A stretch of DNA of 27,823 nt. Origin: UBA3855 sp964472035 (lineage in GTDB: Bacteria; Bacillota; Clostridia; Oscillospirales; Ruminococcaceae). The position numbers and the translations under genes were made by a program. Below the pieces are notes generated by a model. That model was not told the DNA's origin. It ran no database searches and worked only from the letters and a program-made list of their open reading frames with translations. The stretch spans positions 1 through 27,823 of the forward strand of contig CAYYIT010000028.1 in NCBI GenBank assembly GCA_964472035.1, given 5' to 3'. The number at the start of each line of letters is the position of its first letter. Within the stretch, counting starts at the first letter, position 1. Shown here in pieces: positions 13,792-21,682 of this stretch.

Positions 13792-14544
13792 ATGCCGAAA
13801 CACGAAGCCTCCTTCTCTGAGAAGGACAATATGATCATTGGAAGAAATCCCGTCCGTGAGGCGCTGCTGAGCGGACAGGCCATCGATACAGTTTACGTCA
13901 GTGCAACCGCATCCGGACTCCACGAGATCCGTGGTCTCGCCAAGGAAGCCGGTGCCGTTGTCAAGACCGTCACGGACCAGAAGCTCACCCAGATGGCGGA
14001 CGGCGTTGTGCATCAGGGCGTCATTGCCTTCGGTGCGTGCGCTGCCTATGTCACCGTGGAGGACCTGCTGGAGGTGTCCGCGAAGAAGGGGACTGCGCCC
14101 TTTCTGATCATCTGTGACGAGATCGAGGACCCGCACAATCTCGGTGCGATCATCCGTACGGCGGAGGCCGCCGGCGCGGATGGCATCATCATCCCCAAGC
14201 GTCGCAGTGCGATGCTGACCCCCACCGTTCACAAGACCTCCGCAGGCGCTGCCAGCTGGCTGCCGGTGGCAAGAGTCCCCAACCTTGCGGCGGCGATCGA
14301 CAAGCTGAAGAAAGCCGGCGTGTGGATCTACGGAACGGACATGAACGGCAGTACCTACACCCAGACCAGCTTCGACGGTGCGGTGGCACTCGTCATCGGT
14401 TCCGAGGGCTTCGGTATGAGCCGACTGATCAAGGAAAAATGCGATTTTCTCGTAAAGCTGCCCATGCTCGGAAAGATCACTTCTCTCAACGCGTCGGTGG
14501 CAGCAGGTATCTTTATGTATGAAGTAGTACGGCAAAGAGGATAG
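13792..14544 (+). CDS. rlmB: 23S rRNA 2'-O-ribose methyltransferase RlmB-like (SpoU family)
   Basis: A 250-residue TrmH/SpoU methyltransferase. An N-terminal L30e-like substrate-binding part (about 12-95) begins MIIGRNPVREAL. The knotted SPOUT domain has motif 1 PHNLGAIIRTAEAAGADG (with Asn116 and Arg122), motif 2 GSEGFGMS (203-210) and motif 3 GKITSLNASVAAGI (227-240). It should transfer methyl from SAM to a ribose in 23S rRNA, as RlmB does at Gm2251. Paralogues in this family act on other sites, so the exact target is inferred. The ATG at 13792 follows AGGAAGGTGG; the in-frame Met at residue 14 is a possible alternative. First gene of the long operon; the next starts 15 bases after its stop. 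Confidence 0.9.
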   Translation: MPKHEASFSEKDNMIIGRNPVREALLSGQAIDTVYVSATASGLHEIRGLAKEAGAVVKTVTDQKLTQMADGVVHQGVIAFGACAAYVTVEDLLEVSAKKGTAPFLIICDEIEDPHNLGAIIRTAEAAGADGIIIPKRRSAMLTPTVHKTSAGAASWLPVARVPNLAAAIDKLKKAGVWIYGTDMNGSTYTQTSFDGAVALVIGSEGFGMSRLIKEKCDFLVKLPMLGKITSLNASVAAGIFMYEVVRQRG

Positions 14545-14559
14545 GAGACTACAAAGGAA

Positions 14560-17088
14560 ATGGGAAAACAGAACATTACGCTCGAGGATATTCTCAGTGA
14601 GTATTCTCAGGATCCCGCGCCAAGAGAGAAAGAGGCACCCAAGGGATCCGCAGCGCCGCAGAAGCCGGCGCCTGCACCCGTGAAGGCAGCGGATGACGAC
14701 AATGTGTCCGGCCTGCCGCGAAAGGATTATGTCAATGCGTTCGCCGAAGCGCAGGCGCAGCGCACGACCGGCGGCCAGAAGCCCCATTACGCCGACCGGC
14801 GTCCCCCCATGGAGCTCAACCGCACCAAGGTGTCCTTCATCCAGTCCGCAGCGATGGAGACGGATAGCCTTCCGAGCCGCGTCAATGCGGCACCGAAATC
14901 CAAGCCCAAGGCACAGGAACCGCCCAAGCCCCCTGCACAGGACGATACCCCCAAGATCCGCAGGATGAGCGATTCCACCCGCGCGAAGGAGCGCGAGAAA
15001 CGCAAGAAACGCAAGCACAAGCTCTCCGAGGAGGAGGCATATACATATGACCGCGAGCGTCCGGACGGCGAGTACATGTACACCCAGATCCGCGGCGCGA
15101 AGCGTGCCCGAAACCGCAAGAAGGTCTCCGAGCGTCCCACCGACATCACGGCCGTGGGAACCGAGACCATCCACGATCATTTTCCGGATCTCGTCCATGT
15201 GACGGGCGCCAATACGCCGGAGCCGGTCGCTCCCGTGGACATCAAGCCCGCGCCGAGAGCCGAAAAGACCAGCATTAACCTCACTCCTGCCAATGAAGAG
15301 ATCGATCCGGCATCCCTCGATGTCAGCATCAGCCGGACGCCCGAGGAGGCGGAGGAGGAGACCCGCCGCCGCCAGCAGCTCTCCGACAGGATGGAGCTGG
15401 AAAATGCGGCCGATATCCGCAGCGATATCGAGGAGCTGCGCAATTCCATCAGCTTCCGCAATATGGCGCTGATGCTGGTGCTGCTCATCAGCCTGTACCT
15501 GACGCTGGGACCGGTATTCTCCGTTGCGTGGATCGAAAATCTCTCCGCCGGCATGCTCTGCACCATCCAGCTGCTGCTCGGCTTTGCCGCCGCAGTGGTC
15601 TGCGCGCCGGTGCTGAAAAACGGCTTCAAACGGCTGGTACTCTTCCATGCCGATACCGACAGCCTCGCGGCGGTCTCCATCACGGGCTGCCTGATCGCGT
15701 CCCTCATGGGCGCCATCCATCCCGAGACCGCGCTGCCGCAGTACATGCCCTGCGCGATCCTGATCCTGCTGCTGCATTCGATCGGCAAGACGCTGATCGT
15801 CAGCCGCGAGGAAACCAACCTCCGCCTTGCCACAAGACGCTTCGACTGCCACGGCCTTACCGTCGTGGAGGATGAGCAGCGCGCCGAGGCGATCACGCGC
15901 GGCGTTCTGGGAGACTTCCCGATCCTTGCGACCATGCGCCGGACGGACGAGCTGTCCGATTTCCGGAAATATACCTATTCCGCCGACCTCGCCGACCGGT
16001 TCTGCCATGTGGCAGCGCCGCTGTCGCTGCTGGCCTCGGCCGCAATTGCAGTCGGTCTGACCCTGCTCAAGGAGCAGAGTGCCGCCTACGGCTGGTCGAT
16101 GTTCTCGATGCTGGCAGTGGGCTGCGGCTGCGCCGCGATCACCCTCGTTGTGAACCTGCCCCTCTTCAAGGCAACCAGACGCATGGCGAAGAACGGCGCA
16201 CTCATGCTCGGCTACCAGAGCGTTGAGGATTTCTACGACACCAACGCCCTGATGATGGATGCCTCCGCGATGTTCCCGGATGGCTCCGTCAAGCTCGCCG
16301 GCGTGAAGATGTACTCCGACATCAAGATGGACGAGACCCTGCTCGCAGCGGCAAGCCTTGCGCGTCACGCAGGCAGCGTGTTCAGCAGCATCTTCAAGGA
16401 AGTGCTTGCCGGCAAGGAAAAACGCCTGTACAAGGTCGAAAATTACGTTTACGAGGACTCCATGGGTCTGTGCGGCTGGATCAACAACCAGCGCGTGCTG
16501 CTGGGCAACCGCGAACTCATGGTGAGCCATAATATCGAGGGCATTCCCTCCAAGCCCAAGGAGGCGGAGCTGCTCGGCAGCAATAAGGAAGCCGTGTACC
16601 TCTCCGTTTCGGGCAATCTCTCCGCGCTCTTCCTTGTGGAGCTGCACGCGGACAAGAACATCAAGTACTGGGCAAAGCAGATCCAGCGGCACAGCCTGTG
16701 CCTGATCCTGCGCAGCGTCGATCCGATGATCACCCTGCACCGGATCTCCGAGCTGTTCGACATTCCGCAGGACATGGTCAAGCTCATCCCGAACAAGCTC
16801 AGCCGCGAGTACGAGGAGGAGACCAAGCCCCAGCCGAGTCTCAGCGTTTCCATGGCGTGCAATGGCTCGTTCAGCAGCATGGCGGAGCTGATCATCGGCA
16901 CCAAGACCGTGCGCAAGGCATCGGTACTCGGCATCGTGCTGCAGGCGGCGTCCATTCTGTTCGGCATCGCCATCGTGCTGATGCAGGTCATTCTCCATGT
17001 GGGACTGACACCGCTGCGGATGATGATCTTCCATGGCATCGTCGCACTGCTCACCCTGCTGGCTGTGAACATCCGCCGCAATTATTGA
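14560..17088 (+). CDS. Catalytically dead P1B-type ATPase homologue with disordered N-terminus
   Basis: An 842-residue membrane protein. Residues 1-298 are hydrophilic, Pro- and Lys/Arg-rich (KEREKRKKRKHK), beginning with ITLEDILSEYS. About eight membrane helices follow (near 300, 330, 367, 394, 482, 511, 786, 815), with cytoplasmic parts at 415-480 and 535-780. This is the layout of P1B metal pumps, and 541-575 (RMAKNGALML, then NALMMDASAMFPDG) aligns with the pump segment leading into DKTGTLTEG. Every catalytic motif is altered. CPC is CGC (522-524), DKTGT is DASAM (567-571, Asp kept), TGD is SVD (719-721), and the GDGxND region is CNGSFSS (767-773). The A domain is short with no TGE. Metal pumping is thus unlikely; a structural or sensing role is inferred. 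The segment GLCGWINNQRVLLGNRELM keeps the nucleotide-domain pattern. Confidence 0.85.
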   Translation: MGKQNITLEDILSEYSQDPAPREKEAPKGSAAPQKPAPAPVKAADDDNVSGLPRKDYVNAFAEAQAQRTTGGQKPHYADRRPPMELNRTKVSFIQSAAMETDSLPSRVNAAPKSKPKAQEPPKPPAQDDTPKIRRMSDSTRAKEREKRKKRKHKLSEEEAYTYDRERPDGEYMYTQIRGAKRARNRKKVSERPTDITAVGTETIHDHFPDLVHVTGANTPEPVAPVDIKPAPRAEKTSINLTPANEEIDPASLDVSISRTPEEAEEETRRRQQLSDRMELENAADIRSDIEELRNSISFRNMALMLVLLISLYLTLGPVFSVAWIENLSAGMLCTIQLLLGFAAAVVCAPVLKNGFKRLVLFHADTDSLAAVSITGCLIASLMGAIHPETALPQYMPCAILILLLHSIGKTLIVSREETNLRLATRRFDCHGLTVVEDEQRAEAITRGVLGDFPILATMRRTDELSDFRKYTYSADLADRFCHVAAPLSLLASAAIAVGLTLLKEQSAAYGWSMFSMLAVGCGCAAITLVVNLPLFKATRRMAKNGALMLGYQSVEDFYDTNALMMDASAMFPDGSVKLAGVKMYSDIKMDETLLAAASLARHAGSVFSSIFKEVLAGKEKRLYKVENYVYEDSMGLCGWINNQRVLLGNRELMVSHNIEGIPSKPKEAELLGSNKEAVYLSVSGNLSALFLVELHADKNIKYWAKQIQRHSLCLILRSVDPMITLHRISELFDIPQDMVKLIPNKLSREYEEETKPQPSLSVSMACNGSFSSMAELIIGTKTVRKASVLGIVLQAASILFGIAIVLMQVILHVGLTPLRMMIFHGIVALLTLLAVNIRRNY

Positions 17089-17099
17089 TGATGAACCGA

Positions 17100-17130
17100 A
17101 AATCCTGTTCTGCTCAGCAGGACAGGATTT
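17100..17130 (+). promoter_or_regulatory. Intergenic hairpin inside the operon
   Basis: AAATCCTGTTCTGCT and AGCAGGACAGGATTT pair along nearly their whole length, with one G-U pair. It lies in the 66-base gap between the pseudo-ATPase and LCP genes. Only TTTCTT follows, so it is probably a processing or stability element, or a partial attenuator, rather than a full terminator. Confidence 0.6.
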
Positions 17131-17154
17131 CTTGCAATGGAAAGGAGGATCCGG

Positions 17155-18522
17155 ATGCAGAACTACCCCGACCGGAACCCTGAGGGCAGCGGCAGCGCTG
17201 ACCTGCCAAGACCCAAGAAAACTGTCCCGCCGCCGCCGGCATCCGCCGGACGCGAGCTGCCGCCGGTGCGCCGGACAGCGCAGCCCCGTCCCCAGAATCC
17301 GCAGAACGTACAGCGTCCCCAGAATCCACAGCGTCCGCAGAATCCACAGCGTCCGCAGAACGTACAGCGTCCGCAGAATCCGCCGCCCCGTCAGGGCGGC
17401 TACGGCAGCGACACCATGCAGTTCAGAGCTGTGCAGCAGCCTGTGGACACGGATTTCGAACGCCGCCGCGCCGCGCAGGCATCCCAGCCACGTCGTCCGG
17501 CGCCGCAGCCGCAGTACCGTCCGGCACCGCCGCCCCCTCCGAAAAAGGCGAAAAAGCGCAGAAAAAAGCGAAAAAGCATCCTTGGCAGGATCATCGGCAG
17601 TATCTGTGTGTTCTTGGCGGTGGTATTCCTCATATACTCGGGTGTGGCCCTGCTGCTCATCAGCAGGCTCGACCATGTGAAGGATGATGAGCGCAGCGTG
17701 ACAAACGGCGCCCTCTCGGAGGACTACGTCACCAGCATCCTCCTCATTGGCACCGATGCGCGCGACGAGGGCAGCGAGAACGGACGCTCCGACTCGATGA
17801 TCCTGCTCTCGGTGAATTCCAGGACGCGCACGATCCATCTCTCGTCCTTCATGCGTGACGCGTATGTGCAGATCCCCGGCCACGGCAGCGGCAAGCTCAA
17901 TGCCGCGTATTCCTACGGGGGCGCACCGCTTCTGATGGATACGCTTGAGAAGAATTATGACGTTTCGATCGACGATTATGTCACCGTGAGCTTCAGCGGC
18001 TTTGCCGGCATCATCGATGCCGTCGGCGGCGTGGAGGTCACTCTCTCCGACTCCGAGGCGGACGCCGTCAATGAGATCCTCATGAGCGAGGTCAATGAGC
18101 TGATGGGCAAGGACCGCGAGGACGGACTGCTCCGCCGCGGCGGCACCCTCGTGCTGGACGGCAAGCAGGCGCTTTCCTACGCGCGCATCCGCTATGTGGG
18201 AAATGCCGATTTTGAGCGCACCTCCCGTCAGCGCGAGGTCATGACGGCGATCTTCTCGAAGCTGAAAACGACGGTCTTCACCGCCGTTCCGAAGCTCGTT
18301 TCCGCCGCACTGCCCCACATGGCAACGAACATGTCCACGGGGGAGATGTACCTGCTGTCCCTGCGCCTGCCCCTGATGGCCGGCTACAAGATCGAGCAGC
18401 AGCAGATCCCGGCGGACGGCACCTGGAGCGGCCAGACCATCGACGGCCAGTCGGTGCTTGTGGTCGATTTTGACGAAAACATCGAAATTCTGGAGGATAC
18501 CGTGTATGCTCCGTCCCGATAA
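17155..18522 (+). CDS. LytR-CpsA-Psr (LCP) family cell-wall transferase
   Basis: A 455-residue membrane protein. The cytoplasmic N-terminus (1-128) is Pro/Gln-rich, with RPQNPQ/RPQNVQ repeats (about 44-77). A strongly basic stretch, KKAKKRRKKRKS, precedes one transmembrane helix (about 143-170). The extracellular LCP domain shows LLIGTDARDE, GRSDSMILLSV, SFMRDAYVQIP, GKLNAAYSYGG, ALSYARIRY and ERTSRQREV. These contain the arginines and aspartates that bind the polyprenyl pyrophosphate head. LCP enzymes transfer undecaprenyl-linked glycopolymers (teichoic acid, capsule) onto peptidoglycan. The ATG at 17155 follows AAAGGAGG; the Met six codons earlier lies on top of that site and is rejected. 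The next gene begins nine bases after its stop. The Pro/Arg N-tail is unusually long. Confidence 0.92.
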   Translation: MQNYPDRNPEGSGSADLPRPKKTVPPPPASAGRELPPVRRTAQPRPQNPQNVQRPQNPQRPQNPQRPQNVQRPQNPPPRQGGYGSDTMQFRAVQQPVDTDFERRRAAQASQPRRPAPQPQYRPAPPPPPKKAKKRRKKRKSILGRIIGSICVFLAVVFLIYSGVALLLISRLDHVKDDERSVTNGALSEDYVTSILLIGTDARDEGSENGRSDSMILLSVNSRTRTIHLSSFMRDAYVQIPGHGSGKLNAAYSYGGAPLLMDTLEKNYDVSIDDYVTVSFSGFAGIIDAVGGVEVTLSDSEADAVNEILMSEVNELMGKDREDGLLRRGGTLVLDGKQALSYARIRYVGNADFERTSRQREVMTAIFSKLKTTVFTAVPKLVSAALPHMATNMSTGEMYLLSLRLPLMAGYKIEQQQIPADGTWSGQTIDGQSVLVVDFDENIEILEDTVYAPSR

Positions 18523-18531
18523 GGAGGTACC

Positions 18532-19521
18532 ATGACAGCGGATCAAAGCCTGTTATCAGGGGTGCAGCGCCGCTGCGCTCCCTCACATCGAATGCTGCTT
18601 GCGGCACTGCTGGCGCTCTGCCTCTGCCTGACCGCCTGCGGAAAGGGAAAAACGGACGCCGCGCCGGAGCCGACCGCGGTGACGGAAACGACCGCCGTGC
18701 AGAGTACGCAGCCCTCCGTTCCGGCAACAGATGCGGAGGCCGAAACCGACGCGCCTGCGGCGGAAACAGGTGCCGTGTATGACGAGGCGGGCGTCCTGAC
18801 GCCGGAGGTGATCCGGCAGATCGATGAACAGCTCACCGCGCTGTCCGTGCGCCACCGGATCTCCATGGCGGTCGTCACGACCGCAGACCTCGGGGGAGAG
18901 ACCCCCTCGGCGTTCGCGAAGGCCTACTTCCGGTCGCTCTACGGCAAGAAGGCGTCGGGCATGCTGGTGCTGATCAACAATGACACCCTCGAGGATTACA
19001 TCTACACCACGGGCACCTGCAGCGATTATGTCTCCGGCGCGGAAAAGAACCTTGCCATTGCTGCGGCGACCTCCGATCTGGTGGAGGGGAAATATACTTC
19101 CGCCGTCACGTCCCTCCTCACGCTCTGCGAGCAGCTGCCGTCCCATGTCTTTGACGACAGCGACACGCTCTCGAAGACACAGATCGCTGCGATCGAAGAA
19201 GCGGCGCAGGGATGCGGCGGACGCGTCTGCGTCGTGCTGACGGCTGCGGCGCTTTCCGAGGAAACCACTCAGGAGAGCGCGCCGGAGGATGCCGCGCAGA
19301 GGGCATTGCAGTGCGCGGCGGAGGAGCACCTGCAGGCGCTTGGCGCAGATACGGTGCTGCTGCTCCATACGGCAGAAAAAAGCTGCGCCATCGCCGGCGC
19401 AGGGGAGAATACTGCGCTCTGTGAGGAGCTGCAGGGAATACTTGAAAGTGACGCAGGATCGCCGTTTGAGGATGCCGCAGTGCATTTTTACGGTGCGCTT
19501 GCGGAGCATTCGGATACATAA
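18532..19521 (+). CDS. TPM-domain lipoprotein
   Basis: A 329-residue lipoprotein. A signal ends in LTAC with Cys36; the 20 residues before the hydrophobic core are longer than usual, and Met21 is an alternative start, but AAGGAGG lies 6 bases before the first ATG. After an Ala/Thr/Glu linker comes a TPM domain (about 78-195). It shows VYDEAGVLTPEVIRQIDEQL, then ISMAVVTTADLGG, AFAKAYF and GMLVLINNDTLEDYIYTTG. TPM domains occur in proteins with phosphatase-like activity or membrane-protein repair roles. A second weaker alpha/beta half follows (about 210-320). It stands directly before MoxR and DUF58 genes, in keeping with an envelope maintenance role. Confidence 0.85.
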   Translation: MTADQSLLSGVQRRCAPSHRMLLAALLALCLCLTACGKGKTDAAPEPTAVTETTAVQSTQPSVPATDAEAETDAPAAETGAVYDEAGVLTPEVIRQIDEQLTALSVRHRISMAVVTTADLGGETPSAFAKAYFRSLYGKKASGMLVLINNDTLEDYIYTTGTCSDYVSGAEKNLAIAAATSDLVEGKYTSAVTSLLTLCEQLPSHVFDDSDTLSKTQIAAIEEAAQGCGGRVCVVLTAAALSEETTQESAPEDAAQRALQCAAEEHLQALGADTVLLLHTAEKSCAIAGAGENTALCEELQGILESDAGSPFEDAAVHFYGALAEHSDT

Positions 19522-19537
19522 CAACAGGGAGGAAGTT

Positions 19538-20482
19538 ATGCAGACAGAAGTAAAACAGCTCATTCAGAGTACCGGCAAGGTCATTGTCGGCAAGGAGGAA
19601 ACCGTCCTGCAGGCGATCATTGCCATGCTCTGCGGCGGTCATCTGCTGCTGGAGGACGTGCCGGGCGTCGGCAAGACCCAGCTCGCCGCGGCGCTGTCGA
19701 GATCGATCGGCGGCAAATTCAACCGCATCCAGCTCACGCCGGACATCATGCCGTCCGATATCACGGGCTATTCCGTGGTCAGTCAGAAGGACGGCTCGCT
19801 CGAATACCGCGAGGGTGCGGCGATGTGCAATTTCCTGCTGGCGGACGAGATCAACCGCGCCTCCCCCAAGGTGCAGTCCGCGCTGCTTGAGATCATGGAG
19901 GAGCACCAGATCAGTCTGGACGGCGTGACCCATGTCCTGCCGCGTCCCTTCATGGTCATCGCGACCCAGAACCCCGTGGAGACCTACGGTACCTACCACC
20001 TGCCCGAGGCGCAGATGGACCGCTTCTTCATGAAGATCTCCATGGGCTACCCGACGCTCCAGGAGGAGCTGAACATCCTCGACCGCAACGGCGCGCACAA
20101 TCCCATCGAGAACATCGCCGCGCCCGTCGTGACGCCCGAGCAGATCTGCGGCCTGCAGGAGCAGGTGAACGCCGTGCAGGTGTCCGATGCGGTCAGAAAT
20201 TACATCGTTGCGCTCGTCCGTGCGACAAGAGAGAGCGATCTCACCACCCTCGGCGTCAGCCCGCGCGGCAGCATCGCCTGCTTCAAGGCAGTGCGCGCGG
20301 CGGCGTTCGTGCATGGCAGAAGCTTTGCCACGCCCGATGATGTGAAGTCCCTTGCGGTGCCCGTGCTGGCACACCGCATCCTGCTCTCTCCGAAGGGCAG
20401 GGGCAGCGTCGAAACCCCCGAAGCCCTCGTGCGGCAGCTGCTTGAGAGCCTTCCCGTTCCGGCGGATGCCGGCGCGCGGTGA
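19538..20482 (+). CDS. MoxR-family AAA+ ATPase
   Basis: A 314-residue cytoplasmic AAA+ chaperone-type ATPase. Walker A is PGVGKT (Lys46), Walker B LLADEINRA (Asp103, Glu104), and TPDIMPSDITGYSV is typical of MoxR. Sensor 1 is in VIATQNPVE, and YHLPEAQMDRFFMK holds the arginine finger region. The C-terminal lid begins around TPEQICGL. MoxR ATPases act with DUF58/VWA partners, and the DUF58 gene overlaps this stop by 4 bases. The ATG at 19538 follows AGGGAGG; the longer open frame upstream lies within the TPM gene and is rejected. Substrate unknown; partner inference is standard for this gene pair. Confidence 0.95.
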   Translation: MQTEVKQLIQSTGKVIVGKEETVLQAIIAMLCGGHLLLEDVPGVGKTQLAAALSRSIGGKFNRIQLTPDIMPSDITGYSVVSQKDGSLEYREGAAMCNFLLADEINRASPKVQSALLEIMEEHQISLDGVTHVLPRPFMVIATQNPVETYGTYHLPEAQMDRFFMKISMGYPTLQEELNILDRNGAHNPIENIAAPVVTPEQICGLQEQVNAVQVSDAVRNYIVALVRATRESDLTTLGVSPRGSIACFKAVRAAAFVHGRSFATPDDVKSLAVPVLAHRILLSPKGRGSVETPEALVRQLLESLPVPADAGAR

Positions 20483-21672
20483 GCGCAGTGGAATGGCTGA
20501 AGAAGACGGTGGAGGTCATCCGGCGGATCGCGGCGTGGGCGGCGGTCTGCTACATCGCCAATCTCTTCACCGCCTATCTTGACGGCGATATCGGCGTCGT
20601 GCTCTGGAGCTTTCTGATCATCGCGCCGCTGCTTTCCGAGCTGCTGCGGTGGCTTGCGAGCAGGCGCCTTGCGGCGGATCTGGAGGCGCCGGTGTATGTG
20701 GCCAAGGGCAAGCGGTTTTCCGTGAAAACCATCCTGAACGCCTCGGGCAGGCTTCCGGTTCCGTTCGTGCGCTGCACGCTTTCGCAGACGGGCAATCTGC
20801 AGCCCGAGGATCCCCGTCCCTTCCAGACCGCCATGCTCCCCGGCAAGCCGCTGGAGGTGCAGTCCTTCATGACGGCGGCCCATGCCGGCTGCGGCGAGGT
20901 GCGGCTGGAGCGCATGCTGCTCAGCGATTTTCTGGGGGAGACCAGCGCTGCACTGCAGGACCTTCCGGAGACGCGGAAGATCGGCGTGATCCCGGAGATC
21001 CCCGTGCTCGCGGAGGCCTCCGTGATGCTGCGCGCCGTGACCGATCTCGTGCAGACACAGGATGAGGACGAGGAGGAATCCTCCGCGATGTTCTCGTCCG
21101 TTGCAAGCCCCGGCTACATCCACAGGGATTATGTCCCCGGCGACAACCTGCGACGCATCAACTGGAAGCTCTCCGCCAAGCGCGGCAAGTTCATGGTGCG
21201 CATGGACGAGGCGGCAGCGACCGTGCGTCCGACGCTCCTGCTGGATCTGCCGGCGGAGGATGCGCCGAAGAGCTGGGAGCAGCGCAGCCTTCTGATGGAG
21301 GGCGCGCTGGGCTTTCTGGATCTGCTCGTGCAGCAGGGCGTGGCGTGTTCGCTGCGCTTTCCGACGGGCGGCCGCTGGGAATGCCTCCCCCTCGAGAATG
21401 AGGAGCATGTGCGGCAGGCGGCGGTGGCGCTGGCGACGGCGGATTTTTCCACGGACGGCAATCGTCTGGATCCCGATGCGCAGCAGGACAAGGCCGGTGC
21501 CTTCCTCGTGTACAGCAGCCATCCCGATGCAGGGCTTTCGCACGCGATGCGTTCGCTGCGTGAGCAGGGGTATGTCAGCTGCGTGACCTGTCCCGAGCTT
21601 CCGGTCCCGACCGAGGCGGATGCCGTGTGGCACCTGTCCGCGGACTTCCGGATGACGGCAGTCCAGAAGTGA
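20479..21672 (+). CDS. DUF58 domain protein
   Basis: A 397-residue protein with two N-terminal membrane helices (about 17-56), then a beta-rich part and the DUF58 domain. The signature YVPGDNLRRINWKLSAKR begins at residue 218 and is followed by a von Willebrand-like alpha/beta fold (TLLLDLPAE and so on). The GTG start overlaps the MoxR stop (GTGA), implying translational coupling. MoxR and DUF58 with a membrane transglutaminase form a recurrent gene set, thought to assemble or remodel an envelope complex. A Glu/Asp-rich loop (DEDEEES, about 195) is unusual. The transglutaminase start is ten bases after its stop. Confidence 0.92.
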   Translation: MSAVEWLKKTVEVIRRIAAWAAVCYIANLFTAYLDGDIGVVLWSFLIIAPLLSELLRWLASRRLAADLEAPVYVAKGKRFSVKTILNASGRLPVPFVRCTLSQTGNLQPEDPRPFQTAMLPGKPLEVQSFMTAAHAGCGEVRLERMLLSDFLGETSAALQDLPETRKIGVIPEIPVLAEASVMLRAVTDLVQTQDEDEEESSAMFSSVASPGYIHRDYVPGDNLRRINWKLSAKRGKFMVRMDEAAATVRPTLLLDLPAEDAPKSWEQRSLLMEGALGFLDLLVQQGVACSLRFPTGGRWECLPLENEEHVRQAAVALATADFSTDGNRLDPDAQQDKAGAFLVYSSHPDAGLSHAMRSLREQGYVSCVTCPELPVPTEADAVWHLSADFRMTAVQK

Positions 21673-21682
21673 GGTGACGGCA

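Noticed and set aside
17137..17154. Upstream ATG as start of the LCP gene
   Set aside because: It overlaps the AAAGGAGG site that is well placed for the ATG at 17155.
13642..18546. Very long open frame on the minus strand opposite the rlmB/pseudo-ATPase/LCP genes
   Set aside because: It mirrors real plus-strand genes in high-GC DNA, has no ribosome site or recognisable domain, and its composition is that of an antisense frame.
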